Of a stretch of DNA of 64,000 nucleotides, positions 34,575-44,261 are shown in pieces. Location: positions 372,001 to 436,000 of the forward strand of contig NZ_JADLQO010000002.1 in assembly GCF_015477775.1 (NCBI RefSeq), written 5' to 3'. The number at the start of each line of letters is the position of its first letter. Within the stretch, counting starts at the first letter, position 1. The notes below the pieces were generated by a model. That model saw nothing but the letters and a program-made list of their open reading frames with translations. It ran no database searches and was not told the DNA's origin. Source of the DNA: Nocardia abscessus (lineage in GTDB: Bacteria > Actinomycetota > Actinomycetes > Mycobacteriales > Mycobacteriaceae). Both the position numbers and the translations under genes were made by a program.

Positions 34575-36473
34575 TCAGCGGGCGGCCAGCCATCCGCTGA
34601 TCCGCCGGGCGATGTCGGGGCCGGTGAGGCCGAGTTCGGTGTGCACCTCGCCGCGCGAGGCATGCTCCAGGAACTGTTGCGGCACACCGAGATCGCGGGT
34701 GGGGACGTCCAGCCCGGAGTTGCGCAGGCGAGCCGACACCGTCGAGCCGATGCCGCCGTGCAACCCACCGTCTTCGAGCGTGACGACGAGCCGGTAGTTC
34801 TCCGCGAGCTTCAGCAGGGTGTCGGAGACCGGCAGGACCCAGCGCGGGTCGATGACGGTGACCGAAATACCTTCGGAATCCAGCAGATTCGCCGCCTCCA
34901 TGGCCGCACCCGCGAACGATCCCACCGCGACGAGCAGGACATCGCCGTGCACCGCCTGCACCGAGCCGCCCTCCGGCTCGGCCATCCGCAGCACATCGAT
35001 GCCGTCCAGCCGTTCGACCGCGGAGATGTCCTCGGCGACACTGCCTTTCGGGAAACGCAGCGCGGTGGGCCCGTCGTTGACGGCCAACGCCTCGGCCAGC
35101 TCCTCCCGCAGGGTCGCGGCGTCGCGCGGAGCGGCCACCCGGATGCCGGGGATGATCCCGAGGACCGACAGATCCCACATTCCGTTGTGGCTGGCGCCGT
35201 CGGAGCCGGTGATGCCCGCACGGTCCAGCACCACGGTGACCGGTTGCTTCAGCAGCGCCACGTCCATCAGCAACTGGTCGAAAGCCCGGTTGAGGAACGT
35301 GGAGTAGATCGCCACCACCGGATGCATGCCGCCGAGCGCGAGCCCCGCCGCCGAGGCCATGGCGTGCTGTTCGGCGATGCCGACGTCGAACATCCGGTCG
35401 GGGAAACGCTCCCCGAACGCGGCCAGCCCGGTCGGGCCCGGCATCGCCGCGGTGATGGCGACGATGTCGGCGCGGCGCTCGGCGTGCGCGATCAGCTCTT
35501 CGGAGAACACCGACGTCCAGCCGCGCGCCTTCGGACCGCCGACGGGGACGCCGGTCAGCGGATCGATGGGGTCGCAGGCGTGCATCTGGTCGGCGACGTG
35601 ATTCTCGGCAGGCGCGTAGCCGCGACCCTTCTGCGTCACCGCGTGCACCACGACGGGGCCGCCGAACTCCTTGGCTCGGCGCAGCGCCGCCTCCAAGGCG
35701 ACCACGTCGTGGCCGTCCACCGGCCCGACGTACTTGAGGCCGAGGTCGCTGAACAGCTCCTGCGGGCTGACCGCATCTTTGATGCCCGCCTTCACCGCGT
35801 GCACCATCGAGTACGCCGACTCGCCCACCCGAGGGATGCTCTTCAAGATGCGCTTGCCCGCGTCCAGCGCGTGCTCGTAGGCGGGCTGGGTGCGCAGCGC
35901 CGTGAGCCGCTCGGCCAGGCCGCCGATGGTGGGCGCGTAGGAGCGGCCGTTGTCGTTGACCACGACGACCACCGGGCGGTCCGGGGCGGCGGCGATGTTG
36001 TTGAGCGCCTCCCAGCACATGCCGCCGGTGAGCGCACCGTCGCCGACGACCGCGACCACGTGCCGGTCCTGCCCGCTCAGCGCGAACGCCTTCGCCAGGC
36101 CGTCCGCGTAGGACAGCGCCGCCGAGGCGTGCGAGGACTCCACCCAGTCGTGGGCGCTCTCGGCGCGGCTCGGGTAGCCGGACAGGCCGCCCTGCTTGCG
36201 CAGCGAGTCGAACTGGTCCTTGCGCCCGGTCAGGATCTTGTGCACGTAGGCCTGGTGCCCGGTGTCGAAGATCAACGGGTCGGCCGGCGAGTCGAAGATC
36301 CGGTGTAGCGCGATGGTGAGCTCGACCACACCGAGGTTGGGGCCGAGGTGCCCACCGGTCGCGGCGACTTTGCGCACCAGGAACTCGCGGATCTCCTCCG
36401 CCAGCTCGCGCACTTGCGGCACGGTCAGCCGGCGCAGATCATCGGGCGTGTCGACCCGGGAAAGCACTCCCAC
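34575..36473 (-). CDS. dxs: 1-deoxy-D-xylulose-5-phosphate synthase
   Basis: A 632-residue DXS, counterpart of Rv2682c (dxs1). It joins pyruvate and glyceraldehyde-3-phosphate, the first step of the MEP isoprenoid pathway, with thiamine diphosphate. The TPP motif is [16 protein letters not shown] (144-159), [15 protein letters not shown] (42-56) has the proton-transfer His, and [13 protein letters not shown] is in the pyrimidine-binding half. Start: GTG at 36473 with GGAGGGAG upstream (family length fits); a longer open frame to 36653 has no support. The GlsA gene is divergent from it. Confidence 0.96.
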   Translation of the reverse strand: MGVLSRVDTPDDLRRLTVPQVRELAEEIREFLVRKVAATGGHLGPNLGVVELTIALHRIFDSPADPLIFDTGHQAYVHKILTGRKDQFDSLRKQGGLSGYPSRAESAHDWVESSHASAALSYADGLAKAFALSGQDRHVVAVVGDGALTGGMCWEALNNIAAAPDRPVVVVVNDNGRSYAPTIGGLAERLTALRTQPAYEHALDAGKRILKSIPRVGESAYSMVHAVKAGIKDAVSPQELFSDLGLKYVGPVDGHDVVALEAALRRAKEFGGPVVVHAVTQKGRGYAPAENHVADQMHACDPIDPLTGVPVGGPKARGWTSVFSEELIAHAERRADIVAITAAMPGPTGLAAFGERFPDRMFDVGIAEQHAMASAAGLALGGMHPVVAIYSTFLNRAFDQLLMDVALLKQPVTVVLDRAGITGSDGASHNGMWDLSVLGIIPGIRVAAPRDAATLREELAEALAVNDGPTALRFPKGSVAEDISAVERLDGIDVLRMAEPEGGSVQAVHGDVLLVAVGSFAGAAMEAANLLDSEGISVTVIDPRWVLPVSDTLLKLAENYRLVVTLEDGGLHGGIGSTVSARLRNSGLDVPTRDLGVPQQFLEHASRGEVHTELGLTGPDIARRISGWLAAR

Positions 36474-36607
36474 CTGAACTAGCTCCCTCCGGATAGCGCA
36501 TCTGATCCAGATCAGTCTACGGAGCGGCGGCCGACGCTCCCGCACGAGAACGGTCACACCGACCGACTGGAGGTCGGAATGTGAGCCTCGACATACGGTA
36601 CCCGGCC

Positions 36608-36613
36608 TAGAGT
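36608..36613 (+). promoter_or_regulatory. -10 box of the leaderless glutaminase gene
   Basis: TAGAGT followed by exactly six bases and the GTG start at 36620. The same TAGAGT-N6-GTG arrangement occurs at cei (51016-51021). Confidence 0.6.
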
Positions 36614-36619
36614 GACAGG

Positions 36620-38485
36620 GTGGGCCGGCCCGAGCAAGTGGTCTCGCGGACAATCGAACCCGGCGTCGTCGCTCGGATCGTCGACGACGTCCACCAGCGG
36701 TGCCGGGGTGACAGTTCCGGAACCCCGGCCGATTACATTCCCGAACTGGCTGCGGTACAACCGGATTCGTTCGCCGTCTGCCTGGCCACCGTCGACGGCC
36801 GGATCTACGGTGCGGGCGATGTCGCGACCGGATTCACCATCCAGTCCATCTCCAAGCCGTTCACCTACGCCCTCGCGCTGGCCGACCGTGGACCCGACGC
36901 GGTCGCCGAGCGCATCGACGTCGAGCCGTCCGGGGAGCCGTTCAACGAGATCAGCCTGGATCCGGTGACCGCGCGACCGCGCAACCCGATGATCAACGCG
37001 GGAGCCATCGCCGCCGCCTCGCTGATCGCAGGCCGCGACCCCGCCGATCGCTTCGAGCGGGTCCGGCGCTACTACTCGCGTTTCGCCGGACGGGAGTTGA
37101 GCGTGAACGACGCGGTCTACGCCTCCGAGGCGCGCACCGGATACCGCAATCGCGCCATCGGCTACATGCTGCGCTCGTTCGGCATCCTCGATACCGACCC
37201 CGACGAGGCGGTCGATCGATATTTCCGGCAGTGCTCGATCACCGTCACCTGCCGCGATCTGGCCCTGATGGCCGCGACGCTGGCGAACAACGGGCGCAAT
37301 CCGGCGACCGGGGAGCAAGCCGCCTCGGCCTGGTCGACCGAGCAGGTCCTCAGTGTCATGACCACTTGCGGCATGTACAACGCGGCGGGCGACTGGGTGA
37401 CCACCGTCGGGCTGCCCGCCAAGAGCGGCGTCGGTGGCGGGATCGTGGCTGTGCTGCCAGGGCAGATCGGGATCGCCGTGTACTCCCCGCGCTTGGACCG
37501 GCACGGCAACAGCGTCCGCGGTGTGGCCGCATGCCGCGAGTTGTCGCGGCAGCTCGAGCTGCACTTTCTGCACGTGACGCGGGCCGCGCGGGCCGCCATC
37601 CGCGCCGCCTACTCGGTGGCCGAGGTGCCGTCCCGACTGCGCCGCCCGACCGAGGAGATCGCCGCGCTGGCCGCGCACGGGCACCGGGCGCGGATCTACG
37701 AACTGCACGGCGACCTGTTGTTCGCGGGTGCGGAGCGCACCGTGCGGACCATCGAAGAGCAGGCGGGCGAACTGGAAGCGCTGGCGATCGATGTGCGCCG
37801 GGTCGGCGAGGTGAGCGCGGTCGCGGTGCGGATGATCGATGATCTGCGACACGAATTGTTCTCGATGGGTGTCCGGGTGGCGCTGGTCGACCCGGACGGG
37901 CGGCTCGGGCACCCGGCCTCCCGGATCGATCCGGACGATCCCAGCGGCCGGGTGTTCGTCGATCGCGACACCGCGACCGAATGGTGCGAAGACATCGTGC
38001 TGGCCCACCACCGCCCCGCCGACGAGCCGCCGCGCGCCGCGATCACCGCGGCGAATCACCCCGCGCTCGCCGGACTCGCCGCGAGCGACCGCTTCGGTCT
38101 GGCACAGCAGTTCCAGGTGTGCGCCTTCGCTCGCGGCGCCGTGATCGCCGAACGCGGCAGTGCGCGCTCGGGGCTCTATCTGATTCTCGAGGGACGAGTG
38201 CGCCTGGCCTTCGAGGGAACCGACGGCCGCACGCATCGGCTGCTCAGCCTGTCGGCCGGAATGTCGTTCGGAGAGATTCCGATGCTGGTCGGCACGCCGT
38301 TCGGGAACGAGGTGCGGGCGGAGACCGGCGTACGGGTCGCGGTGCTGAGCCCGGAACGGTTCGACCGGCTCACCGCGCAGGCGCCCGAGAGGAAGCTCGC
38401 GCTGCTCGAACAGCTGGCCGCCGAGGCCTTCGCTCAGATCGACGCGGCCGTGCGGGCGATCGCGGCCCGCGGCGGCGACTACTGA
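36620..38485 (+). CDS. glsA: Glutaminase fused to STAS and cyclic-nucleotide-binding domains
   Basis: A 621-residue three-domain protein. Residues 10-315 are a serine-type glutaminase (Glutaminase A) with Ser76-x-x-Lys79 in [16 protein letters not shown] (122-130) and AKSGVGGGI (267-275). Residues 357-455 form a STAS domain and 478-605 a Crp-type cyclic-nucleotide-binding domain with [12 protein letters not shown] and [12 protein letters not shown] (phosphate-binding cassette). It hydrolyses glutamine to glutamate and ammonia; the two C-terminal domains suggest control by a small ligand or partner protein. Such fusions exist in actinobacteria, while E. coli enzymes have only the first domain. 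The start is GTG without ribosome site. Confidence 0.92.
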   Translation: MGRPEQVVSRTIEPGVVARIVDDVHQRCRGDSSGTPADYIPELAAVQPDSFAVCLATVDGRIYGAGDVATGFTIQSISKPFTYALALADRGPDAVAERIDVEPSGEPFNEISLDPVTARPRNPMINAGAIAAASLIAGRDPADRFERVRRYYSRFAGRELSVNDAVYASEARTGYRNRAIGYMLRSFGILDTDPDEAVDRYFRQCSITVTCRDLALMAATLANNGRNPATGEQAASAWSTEQVLSVMTTCGMYNAAGDWVTTVGLPAKSGVGGGIVAVLPGQIGIAVYSPRLDRHGNSVRGVAACRELSRQLELHFLHVTRAARAAIRAAYSVAEVPSRLRRPTEEIAALAAHGHRARIYELHGDLLFAGAERTVRTIEEQAGELEALAIDVRRVGEVSAVAVRMIDDLRHELFSMGVRVALVDPDGRLGHPASRIDPDDPSGRVFVDRDTATEWCEDIVLAHHRPADEPPRAAITAANHPALAGLAASDRFGLAQQFQVCAFARGAVIAERGSARSGLYLILEGRVRLAFEGTDGRTHRLLSLSAGMSFGEIPMLVGTPFGNEVRAETGVRVAVLSPERFDRLTAQAPERKLALLEQLAAEAFAQIDAAVRAIAARGGDY

Positions 38486-38550
38486 AGGCGACTGCCGGAA
38501 CGGGCACGATGGTGCGGTACGGATCGACAGCGATCGACGAGGAGAGTCCG

Positions 38551-39225
38551 TTGAGCAAGAAGAACGATTCCCGTGCGGGCACCGTCACGACCTACGGGCA
38601 CGGCACCGCCCGCGCCACTCCGGACCTGATGCGGGTGACGATCTCCGTCGAGTCGCGGGCGAGCAAGGTCGCGCTCGCCTACAGCCAGGCCGGTGCGCGC
38701 GTCGCCGCGGTCGCGCGGTCGCTGCGATCCGACGGCGTCGACGGCGCGGACATCGCCACCAGCGGACTGTCGGTACAGACCGAAACGGTGTGGACCGAGG
38801 GCCAGGGCAACCGCATCACGGGATATCTCGCCACCACGTCGCTGACGGTCGCGCTGCGCGACATCGGCGAGGATGCCGATCCCGCGCCGGGTACCGTCAT
38901 CGCCAATTGCGTCGATGCGGGCGGCGACGACGTCCGTCTCGGCGGTCTCGTCCTCACCTTCGCCGATCAGGAGTCCTTGCTCACCCGGGCCCGCGATGCC
39001 GCATGGGAGAACGCCATGGCCAAGGCCGAGCAGTACGCGCGGCGCGCGGAACGCTCGCTCGGCAAGGTCGTGGAGATCACCGAGAACACCGCCGCCGCGC
39101 CGCCCGTCCCACGCGCGCAGTCCATGTCCGCTCCGATGGAGGCCTACCGCGCCGCCGCCATCCCGGTCGAACTGGGCGAGAGCGAGATCTCCGCGGGCAT
39201 CCGCATCACCTGGCAGTTGGACTGA
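38551..39225 (+). CDS. SIMPL domain protein (DUF541)
   Basis: A 224-residue protein with the SIMPL/DUF541 fold: GTARATPDLMRVTISVE (N-terminal strand), then RITGYLATTSLTV and the C-terminal segment with the long AWENAMAKAEQYARRAERSLGKV helix in parts. The family occurs in many bacteria; some members are outer-surface or periplasmic, this one has no signal peptide. I chose TTG at 38551, which has GAGGAGAG five bases upstream; an in-frame ATG at 38509 lacks a site. It follows the glutaminase by 65 bases. Function unknown. Confidence 0.82.
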   Translation: MSKKNDSRAGTVTTYGHGTARATPDLMRVTISVESRASKVALAYSQAGARVAAVARSLRSDGVDGADIATSGLSVQTETVWTEGQGNRITGYLATTSLTVALRDIGEDADPAPGTVIANCVDAGGDDVRLGGLVLTFADQESLLTRARDAAWENAMAKAEQYARRAERSLGKVVEITENTAAAPPVPRAQSMSAPMEAYRAAAIPVELGESEISAGIRITWQLD

Positions 39226-39261
39226 GGACCGGTCGTCCCGGTGCGGCAGCCCGCGGCGACC

Positions 39262-39315
39262 GTACGCCGGGTGCCCGAAGTACGCCGGTCCACCGAGGTA
39301 CGCCGGTCCACCGGG
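39262..39315. repeat. Three tandem 18-bp units
   Basis: Units beginning GTACGCCGG at 39262, 39280 and 39298; the second and third differ by one base, and the first is more diverged. They end two bases before the stop codon of the VOC remnant. Confidence 0.7.
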
Positions 39316-39317
39316 TA

Positions 39318-39395
39318 TCAGTCGGCCAGGAACTCCACCCGGTTGCTCACCGCGTCGTGAGTGTGGAAACCGCGCTGCCGGTCCTCCGCACCTGC
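39318..39395 (-). pseudogene. C-terminal remnant of a VOC (glyoxalase) family protein
   Basis: The minus strand reads RGFHTHDAVSNRVEFLAD and a stop. That is the last strand and metal-site segment of vicinal-oxygen-chelate proteins (HTHDPFGNRIEFL-like). Upstream the similarity stops within about ten codons. Only a fragment of about 25 codons is left. Confidence 0.42.
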
Positions 39396-39446
39396 GGGCC
39401 AACACAATTGACGTGATGGATCACCGTTTCATCATGCCGCGACGCC

Positions 39447-39746
39447 TCACGACCCGTGGCCGAGCCCTCGCACCAGCAGGCTGACCGTGTCCGCTCCGGC
39501 ATGACGATCCTTCGAGATCTCCTGATACTCCGGCGATTCGGACCACGCGCGGAAGGACGGCTCGTCCGGGAAGGACATCAGCACCACCTTCTCGCGGTCG
39601 GTGACGCCTTCGACGGTCTGCGGGGCTTCGTCGGCGGCCAGCAGTGTGCCGGAGTACCGGAGGAAGATGTCCAGGAATCGTGCCTGGTAGCGATCGTAGG
39701 CGCCGCGATCGGTGAACTTCAGTTGTGCAATTACATACACGGTCAT
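39447..39746 (-). CDS. DUF1330 domain protein
   Basis: A 99-residue protein of the dimeric alpha/beta-barrel DUF1330 family: TVYVIAQLKFTDRGAYDRY at the N-terminus, LLAADEAPQTVEG and FRAWSESPEYQEI later. The family is related in fold to antibiotic-biosynthesis monooxygenases; function unknown. The ATG at 39746 has TAGAGT seven bases upstream. It is divergent from the enoyl-CoA hydratase, 89 bases between starts. Confidence 0.87.
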   Translation of the reverse strand: MTVYVIAQLKFTDRGAYDRYQARFLDIFLRYSGTLLAADEAPQTVEGVTDREKVVLMSFPDEPSFRAWSESPEYQEISKDRHAGADTVSLLVRGLGHGS

Positions 39747-39835
39747 GTCAGTGACTCTAATTGGACGTCCGCGCGAATTCGCCGCCACTGCGGGCCGGGC
39801 TGCCTATATTGAGGTCGCCACCGATCGGAGGTCGT

Positions 39836-40639
39836 ATGTCGTTCGTGCTCATCGACACGCCGCGGCCGCATGTCGCCCTGCTGACGCTCAACCGGCCCGA
39901 ACGGATGAACGCGATGGCGTTCGACGTGATGATCCCGCTGCGCGAGGCGCTCGAGCAGGTGCGCGCCGACAACGACATCCGCGTCGTCGTGCTCACCGGC
40001 GCGGGACCAGGTTTCTGCTCCGGCGCCGACCTGACCAGCGCGGGAAAGGTGCCGAACGTCGACGGGCTGACCGTCGCCAGCGTCGCGCGACGCTCGATGG
40101 ATCTGCTCAACGACGTGATGATCACGCTGCGTCGGATGCACCAGCCGGTGATCGCCGCGGTCAACGGCGCGGCCATCGGCGGCGGGTTCTGCCTGGCCGT
40201 CGGCGCCGATATCCGGATCGCCGCCGCGGACGCGTATTTCCGCGCCGCAGGCATCAACAACGGGCTCACCTCCGCCGAACTCGGCATCAGCTATCTGCTG
40301 CCGCGGGCCGTCGGCGCGTCCAGGGCCTTCGAGATCATGCTGTCCGGTCGCGACGTGGACGCGGCCGAAGCCGAACGCATCGGCCTGGTCTCCCGCACGG
40401 TCGCGGCGGCCGAACTGCTGGACACCTGCTACGACCTGGCCGAACGCATCATCGGCTTCAGCCGGGTGGGCACCGAGCTCACCAAGCGCATGCTGTGGAG
40501 CGGCATCGAGGCGGGCGGATTCGAATCGCACATGCAGCACGAGGGCATGGCCCAGCTCTACGTCCGCCTCACCACCGGCAATTTCGACGAAGCGATCCGC
40601 GCCCGCCGCGACCGCAGGCCGCCGGTCTACGAGGACTGA
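39836..40639 (+). CDS. Enoyl-CoA hydratase/isomerase (EchA15-like)
   Basis: A 267-residue crotonase. It has LTLNRPERMNAM (N-terminal), GAGPGFCSGADL with the CoA-binding oxyanion turn, and VNGAAIGGGFCLAVGADIRIA, the second oxyanion hole. In EchA15 (Rv2679) the same order of genes is seen near hemE. Whether the two catalytic glutamates are present is unclear: AELGISYLLP has Glu at the first position. GGAGG lies nine bases before the ATG at 39836, and a TATATT hexamer lies further upstream. Convergent with the RNA methyltransferase, four bases apart. Confidence 0.9.
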   Translation: MSFVLIDTPRPHVALLTLNRPERMNAMAFDVMIPLREALEQVRADNDIRVVVLTGAGPGFCSGADLTSAGKVPNVDGLTVASVARRSMDLLNDVMITLRRMHQPVIAAVNGAAIGGGFCLAVGADIRIAAADAYFRAAGINNGLTSAELGISYLLPRAVGASRAFEIMLSGRDVDAAEAERIGLVSRTVAAAELLDTCYDLAERIIGFSRVGTELTKRMLWSGIEAGGFESHMQHEGMAQLYVRLTTGNFDEAIRARRDRRPPVYED

Positions 40640-40643
40640 TCGC

Positions 40644-42092
40644 TCAACGCTCCAGCAGGGCGAGGCATTCGACGTGGTGCGTCGCGGGGAACGCGTCGAA
40701 GGCGCGCAGGTCGGCGAGCCGGTAGCCCGCGGCCTGATACAGGCCGAGATCGCGGGCGAACGCGGCGGGATCGCAGCCGACGTGGATGATCCGGGTCGGC
40801 CCGCCCGCGGTGACCGCACCGACCACCTCCTTGCCCGCGCCCGCGCGCGGCGGATCGAGCACGACGACGTCCGGGGCGGCCGCGCCGACGTGCTCGAGCA
40901 CCCAGCGCTCAACCCGCTGGGTGCGCAGCTGGACCCACGGCAGATCGCGCAGCGCGGCGGCGCCGTCGGCCACCGCGGACCGGGCGGATTCCACCGCGAG
41001 CACCGCACCGGTGCGCCCGGCCTGCTCGGCGAGGCGCGCCGCGAAGACCCCCGCACCGCTGTAGAGGTCCCAGGCCCGGCCGCCGGGCCCGAGACCGGAC
41101 CACTCCGCGACCAGGTCCGAATAACATTGCGCCGCACCGTGATGCGCCTGCCAGAAGCCCGTCGCCGCGACCTCCCACCGGCGGCCGGCCACGTACTCGG
41201 CCGCGCGTCCGGTGCCCTCGAACACCCACTCGTCGCGCGCCGCGTGCGCCGCGGCACGGCGCGCCGAGGCGTCGCGCCTTTCGTCACGCCGAGTGAACTC
41301 CCCCGCGGTCCACTCCCCACCGCGCCGATCGCCGCCGCCGCCGTGCCGTCCGCCGCGGCTATCACGGCTGTGCGGCCGTTCGCGGCGGCCGCTTCCGGCC
41401 CGCCGGTCCCGGCCACCCGGCTCGGAGCGCCGCCCACTCCCGCCCGGCCCGCGCCGATCCGCGCCGCGGCTGCCCGGCTCGGCCTCCACGGCGGGCGCCA
41501 ACTCGACGATGTGCCGGACCCCGTCACCGTCCACCGCGATCACCAGGTCGGCCCCGGGCGTCCACAGCCGGTCCGCGACGCCCTCCAGCGCCCCCGCGAC
41601 CGGTTGCGGGCACCGGAGATCCGCGATCACGTCGCTGCTGCGATAACGGTGCACACCGGCACGTCCGTGCGCGTCTACCGCGAGTCGCACCCGAGTGCGC
41701 CACCCGCCGATCGCGTCCCCCGGCCCGATCGTCTCCACCAGCACTTCCCGCTCGATCCCGGCCACCCGCCGCAACTGTTCGGCCACCACCGTGGCCTTCA
41801 CCGCGCGCTGGGCCACCGGCGTGGCGAACGAGAAATCACAGCACCCGGCGCCACCGGGACCGGACACCGGGCACGTGGCGGGCACCCGGTCCGGCGAAGC
41901 CTCGAGCACCTCGATCGCGTCGGCCCGGCAGAACGAGCCGCCGCGATCCTCGGTGACCCTCACCCGCACCAGCTCGCCGGGCAGCCCGTGCCGGACGAAC
42001 ACCACCCGTCCCTCGTGCCGTCCGACGCAGAAGCCGCCGTGCCCCGGTGGACCGAGCCGCACCTCGAACGTGCTTGTCCGCCAATCGCTCAT
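40644..42092 (-). CDS. TrmA/RlmD-type RNA (uracil-5) methyltransferase with RG-rich insertion
   Basis: A 482-residue SAM-dependent methyltransferase, counterpart of Rv2689c. A TRAM domain occupies 7-62, Cys74, Cys84, Cys85 and Cys161 fit an iron-sulfur cluster as in RlmD, DLYSGAGVF (342-350) is the SAM loop, DPPRAGAG the catalytic-region motif and VGCDPAAFARDL the nucleophile Cys. Residues 202-287 are an extra stretch of Arg, Gly, Asp and Ser (RGG/RRG-type) inserted before the methyltransferase domain; I infer RNA affinity or disorder. The methylated site (tRNA U54 or rRNA) cannot be told. Confidence 0.9.
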   Translation of the reverse strand: MSDWRTSTFEVRLGPPGHGGFCVGRHEGRVVFVRHGLPGELVRVRVTEDRGGSFCRADAIEVLEASPDRVPATCPVSGPGGAGCCDFSFATPVAQRAVKATVVAEQLRRVAGIEREVLVETIGPGDAIGGWRTRVRLAVDAHGRAGVHRYRSSDVIADLRCPQPVAGALEGVADRLWTPGADLVIAVDGDGVRHIVELAPAVEAEPGSRGADRRGPGGSGRRSEPGGRDRRAGSGRRERPHSRDSRGGRHGGGGDRRGGEWTAGEFTRRDERRDASARRAAAHAARDEWVFEGTGRAAEYVAGRRWEVAATGFWQAHHGAAQCYSDLVAEWSGLGPGGRAWDLYSGAGVFAARLAEQAGRTGAVLAVESARSAVADGAAALRDLPWVQLRTQRVERWVLEHVGAAAPDVVVLDPPRAGAGKEVVGAVTAGGPTRIIHVGCDPAAFARDLGLYQAAGYRLADLRAFDAFPATHHVECLALLER

Positions 42093-42111
42093 CCCGCATG
42101 CTCCGTCGGCG

Positions 42112-44100
42112 TCATGTCCGGTCCCCGTACCCGCGCCGCACCGCGCCGGGAGCGTTCACCACGCCGGGCGTCTTCGCCCGCGCGGACGAGCTCAGCTGCC
42201 ACGGCACGCTGGTCACCATCACGCCGGGCTCGAAGAGCAATCTGCCCTTCAACCGCAGCGCGCTCTGGTTGTGCAGCACCTGCTCCCACCAGTGGCCCAC
42301 CACGTACTCGGGGATGAACACGGTCACCACGTCGCGCGGAGCGTCCTTGCGCACCCGCTTCACGTAATCGAGCACCGGCTTGGTGATCTCGCGGTAAGGC
42401 GATTCGATCACCTTGAGCGGCACCGTGATGTCGCTGTTCTCCCATTCCCGTACCAGAGCCCTGGTGTCGGCCTCGTCGACGTTGACCGTCACCGCCTCCA
42501 GCGTGTCGGGGCGGCTGGCGCGCGCGTAGGCCAGCGCGCGGCGGGTCGGCAGGTGCAGCCGGGAAACCAGCACGATGGAGTGCGAACGACTGGGCAGCAC
42601 ACCGTCCCACTCGTGCTCGTCCAGCTCACGCGCGACCGAATCGTAGTGTCGCCGAATCAGCTTCATGACCACGAAGATCGCGACCATGGTGAAGATGGCG
42701 ATGTAGGCACCCGCGAAGAACTTGGTGATCAGCACGATCACCAGCACCGCCCCGGTCGCGGTGAGGCCGACCGCGTTGATCACCCGTGACCGCTTCATCC
42801 GCGCGCGCTGCGCCGAGTCGGTCTCGGTGCGCAACAGGCGGGTCCAGTGCCGCAGCATGCCGGTCTGGCTGAGCACGAACGAGACGAACACACCGACGAT
42901 GTACAGCTGGATCAGCTTGGTCACCTCGGCGCCGAACAGCACCACGAACGCGATGGCCGCGCCGGACAGGAACAGGATGCCGTTGCTGAACGCGAGCCGA
43001 TCGCCTCTGGTGTGCAGCTGGCGCGGCAGGTAGCGGTCCTGCGCCAGGATCGAGCCGAGCACGGGGAACCCGTTGAACGCGGTGTTCGCGGCGAGCACGA
43101 GGATCAGCGCGGTCACCGTCGTGATGAAGAAGAACCCGATCGGGAACCCGTCGAACACCGCTTCGGCGAGCTGGGCGATCAGCGTCTTCTGGTGATAGTC
43201 CGGCGGCGCGCCGGTCAGGTCATCGACGTTGTGCGCGTACACGACGCCGATCTTCTGGGCGAGGATGATGATGCCCATCAGCAACACGATCGCGATCGTC
43301 CCCAGCATCAGCAAGGTGGTGGCGGCGTTGCGCGACTTGGGTTTGCGGAAGGCGGGCACGCCGTTGCTGATCGCCTCCACACCGGTCAGCGCGGCGCAGC
43401 CGGAGGAGAACGCGCGCGCGATGAGGAAGGCGAACGCCAGACCGTAGAGGTGCTCGTGCTCGGCGTTCAACCCGAAGCCGGCCGATTCGGCCCGTATTTC
43501 CTCGCCGAGCCCGAAGATCCGGAACAGGCCCCAGCCGAGCATCAGGAACATGCCGATGATGAACGCGTAGGTCGGAACGGCGAACGTGGTGCCCGATTCC
43601 CGCACGCCGCGCAGGTTCATCGCGGTGAGCACCGCGATCGCCACGACGGCGAACAACACCTTGTGGGTGGCCACGAACGGGATGGCCGAGCCGATGTTGG
43701 ACGCGGCCGAGGAGATCGACACCGCGACGGTGAGCACGTAGTCGACCAGCAGCGCGCTGCCTACGGTGAGGCCCGCGTTCGGTCCGAGGTTGGTGGTGGC
43801 GACCTCGTAGTCGCCGCCACCGGACGGGTAGGCGTGCACGTTCTGCCGGTAGCTGGCCACCACCACGGCCATGACGAAGGCGACCGCCAATCCGACCCAC
43901 GGCGCGTAGAGATACGCCCCGATCCCGGCCGCCGACAGGACGAGGAAGATCTCTTCGGGGGCGTAGGCGACCGACGACATGGCATCGGAGGCGAACACCG
44001 GGAGCGCGATTCGCTTCGGCAGCAGCGTGTGGCCCAGCGAGTCGCTACGGAAAGGCCTGCCCAGCAGCACTCGCTTCGCTGCCGTCGTCAACTTGGACAC
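42112..44100 (-). CDS. APC superfamily amino acid permease (Rv2690c-like)
   Basis: A 662-residue permease. Twelve or so helices fill residues 40-480 (SVAYAPEEIFLVLSAAGIGA, ALLVDYVLTVAVSISSA and others), after which a cytoplasmic domain of about 150 residues follows (LPSRSHSIVLVSRLHLPTR, a universal-stress-like Rossmann strand). The substrate is unknown; the neighbouring CeoB/CeoC suggest potassium or amino-acid transport linked to K+. GTG at 44100 is preceded by TATGCT at seven bases, so I prefer it to the ATG at 44112, which lies in that hexamer. Divergent from ceoB. Confidence 0.88.
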   Translation of the reverse strand: MSKLTTAAKRVLLGRPFRSDSLGHTLLPKRIALPVFASDAMSSVAYAPEEIFLVLSAAGIGAYLYAPWVGLAVAFVMAVVVASYRQNVHAYPSGGGDYEVATTNLGPNAGLTVGSALLVDYVLTVAVSISSAASNIGSAIPFVATHKVLFAVVAIAVLTAMNLRGVRESGTTFAVPTYAFIIGMFLMLGWGLFRIFGLGEEIRAESAGFGLNAEHEHLYGLAFAFLIARAFSSGCAALTGVEAISNGVPAFRKPKSRNAATTLLMLGTIAIVLLMGIIILAQKIGVVYAHNVDDLTGAPPDYHQKTLIAQLAEAVFDGFPIGFFFITTVTALILVLAANTAFNGFPVLGSILAQDRYLPRQLHTRGDRLAFSNGILFLSGAAIAFVVLFGAEVTKLIQLYIVGVFVSFVLSQTGMLRHWTRLLRTETDSAQRARMKRSRVINAVGLTATGAVLVIVLITKFFAGAYIAIFTMVAIFVVMKLIRRHYDSVARELDEHEWDGVLPSRSHSIVLVSRLHLPTRRALAYARASRPDTLEAVTVNVDEADTRALVREWENSDITVPLKVIESPYREITKPVLDYVKRVRKDAPRDVVTVFIPEYVVGHWWEQVLHNQSALRLKGRLLFEPGVMVTSVPWQLSSSARAKTPGVVNAPGAVRRGYGDRT

Positions 44101-44261
44101 TGGAGCGAGCATAGGCCCCCGCACGGTGGATCGCGCGCGTGGCTCGCAGGTTTGCTCGCCCGCTGGAGGGGGAACGTGGCCGGTGGAATCATTCGACGGG
44201 TAGCGTTCGACCGAACAGCAGAGCAGACCCAACACCATGGTTCCAGGAACGAGGTTGCACG

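Noticed and set aside
44100..44112. ATG at 44112 as the permease start.
   Set aside because: It is inside TATGCT, the likely -10 box; the GTG at 44100 lies seven bases after it and starts the conserved SKLTTAAKR segment.
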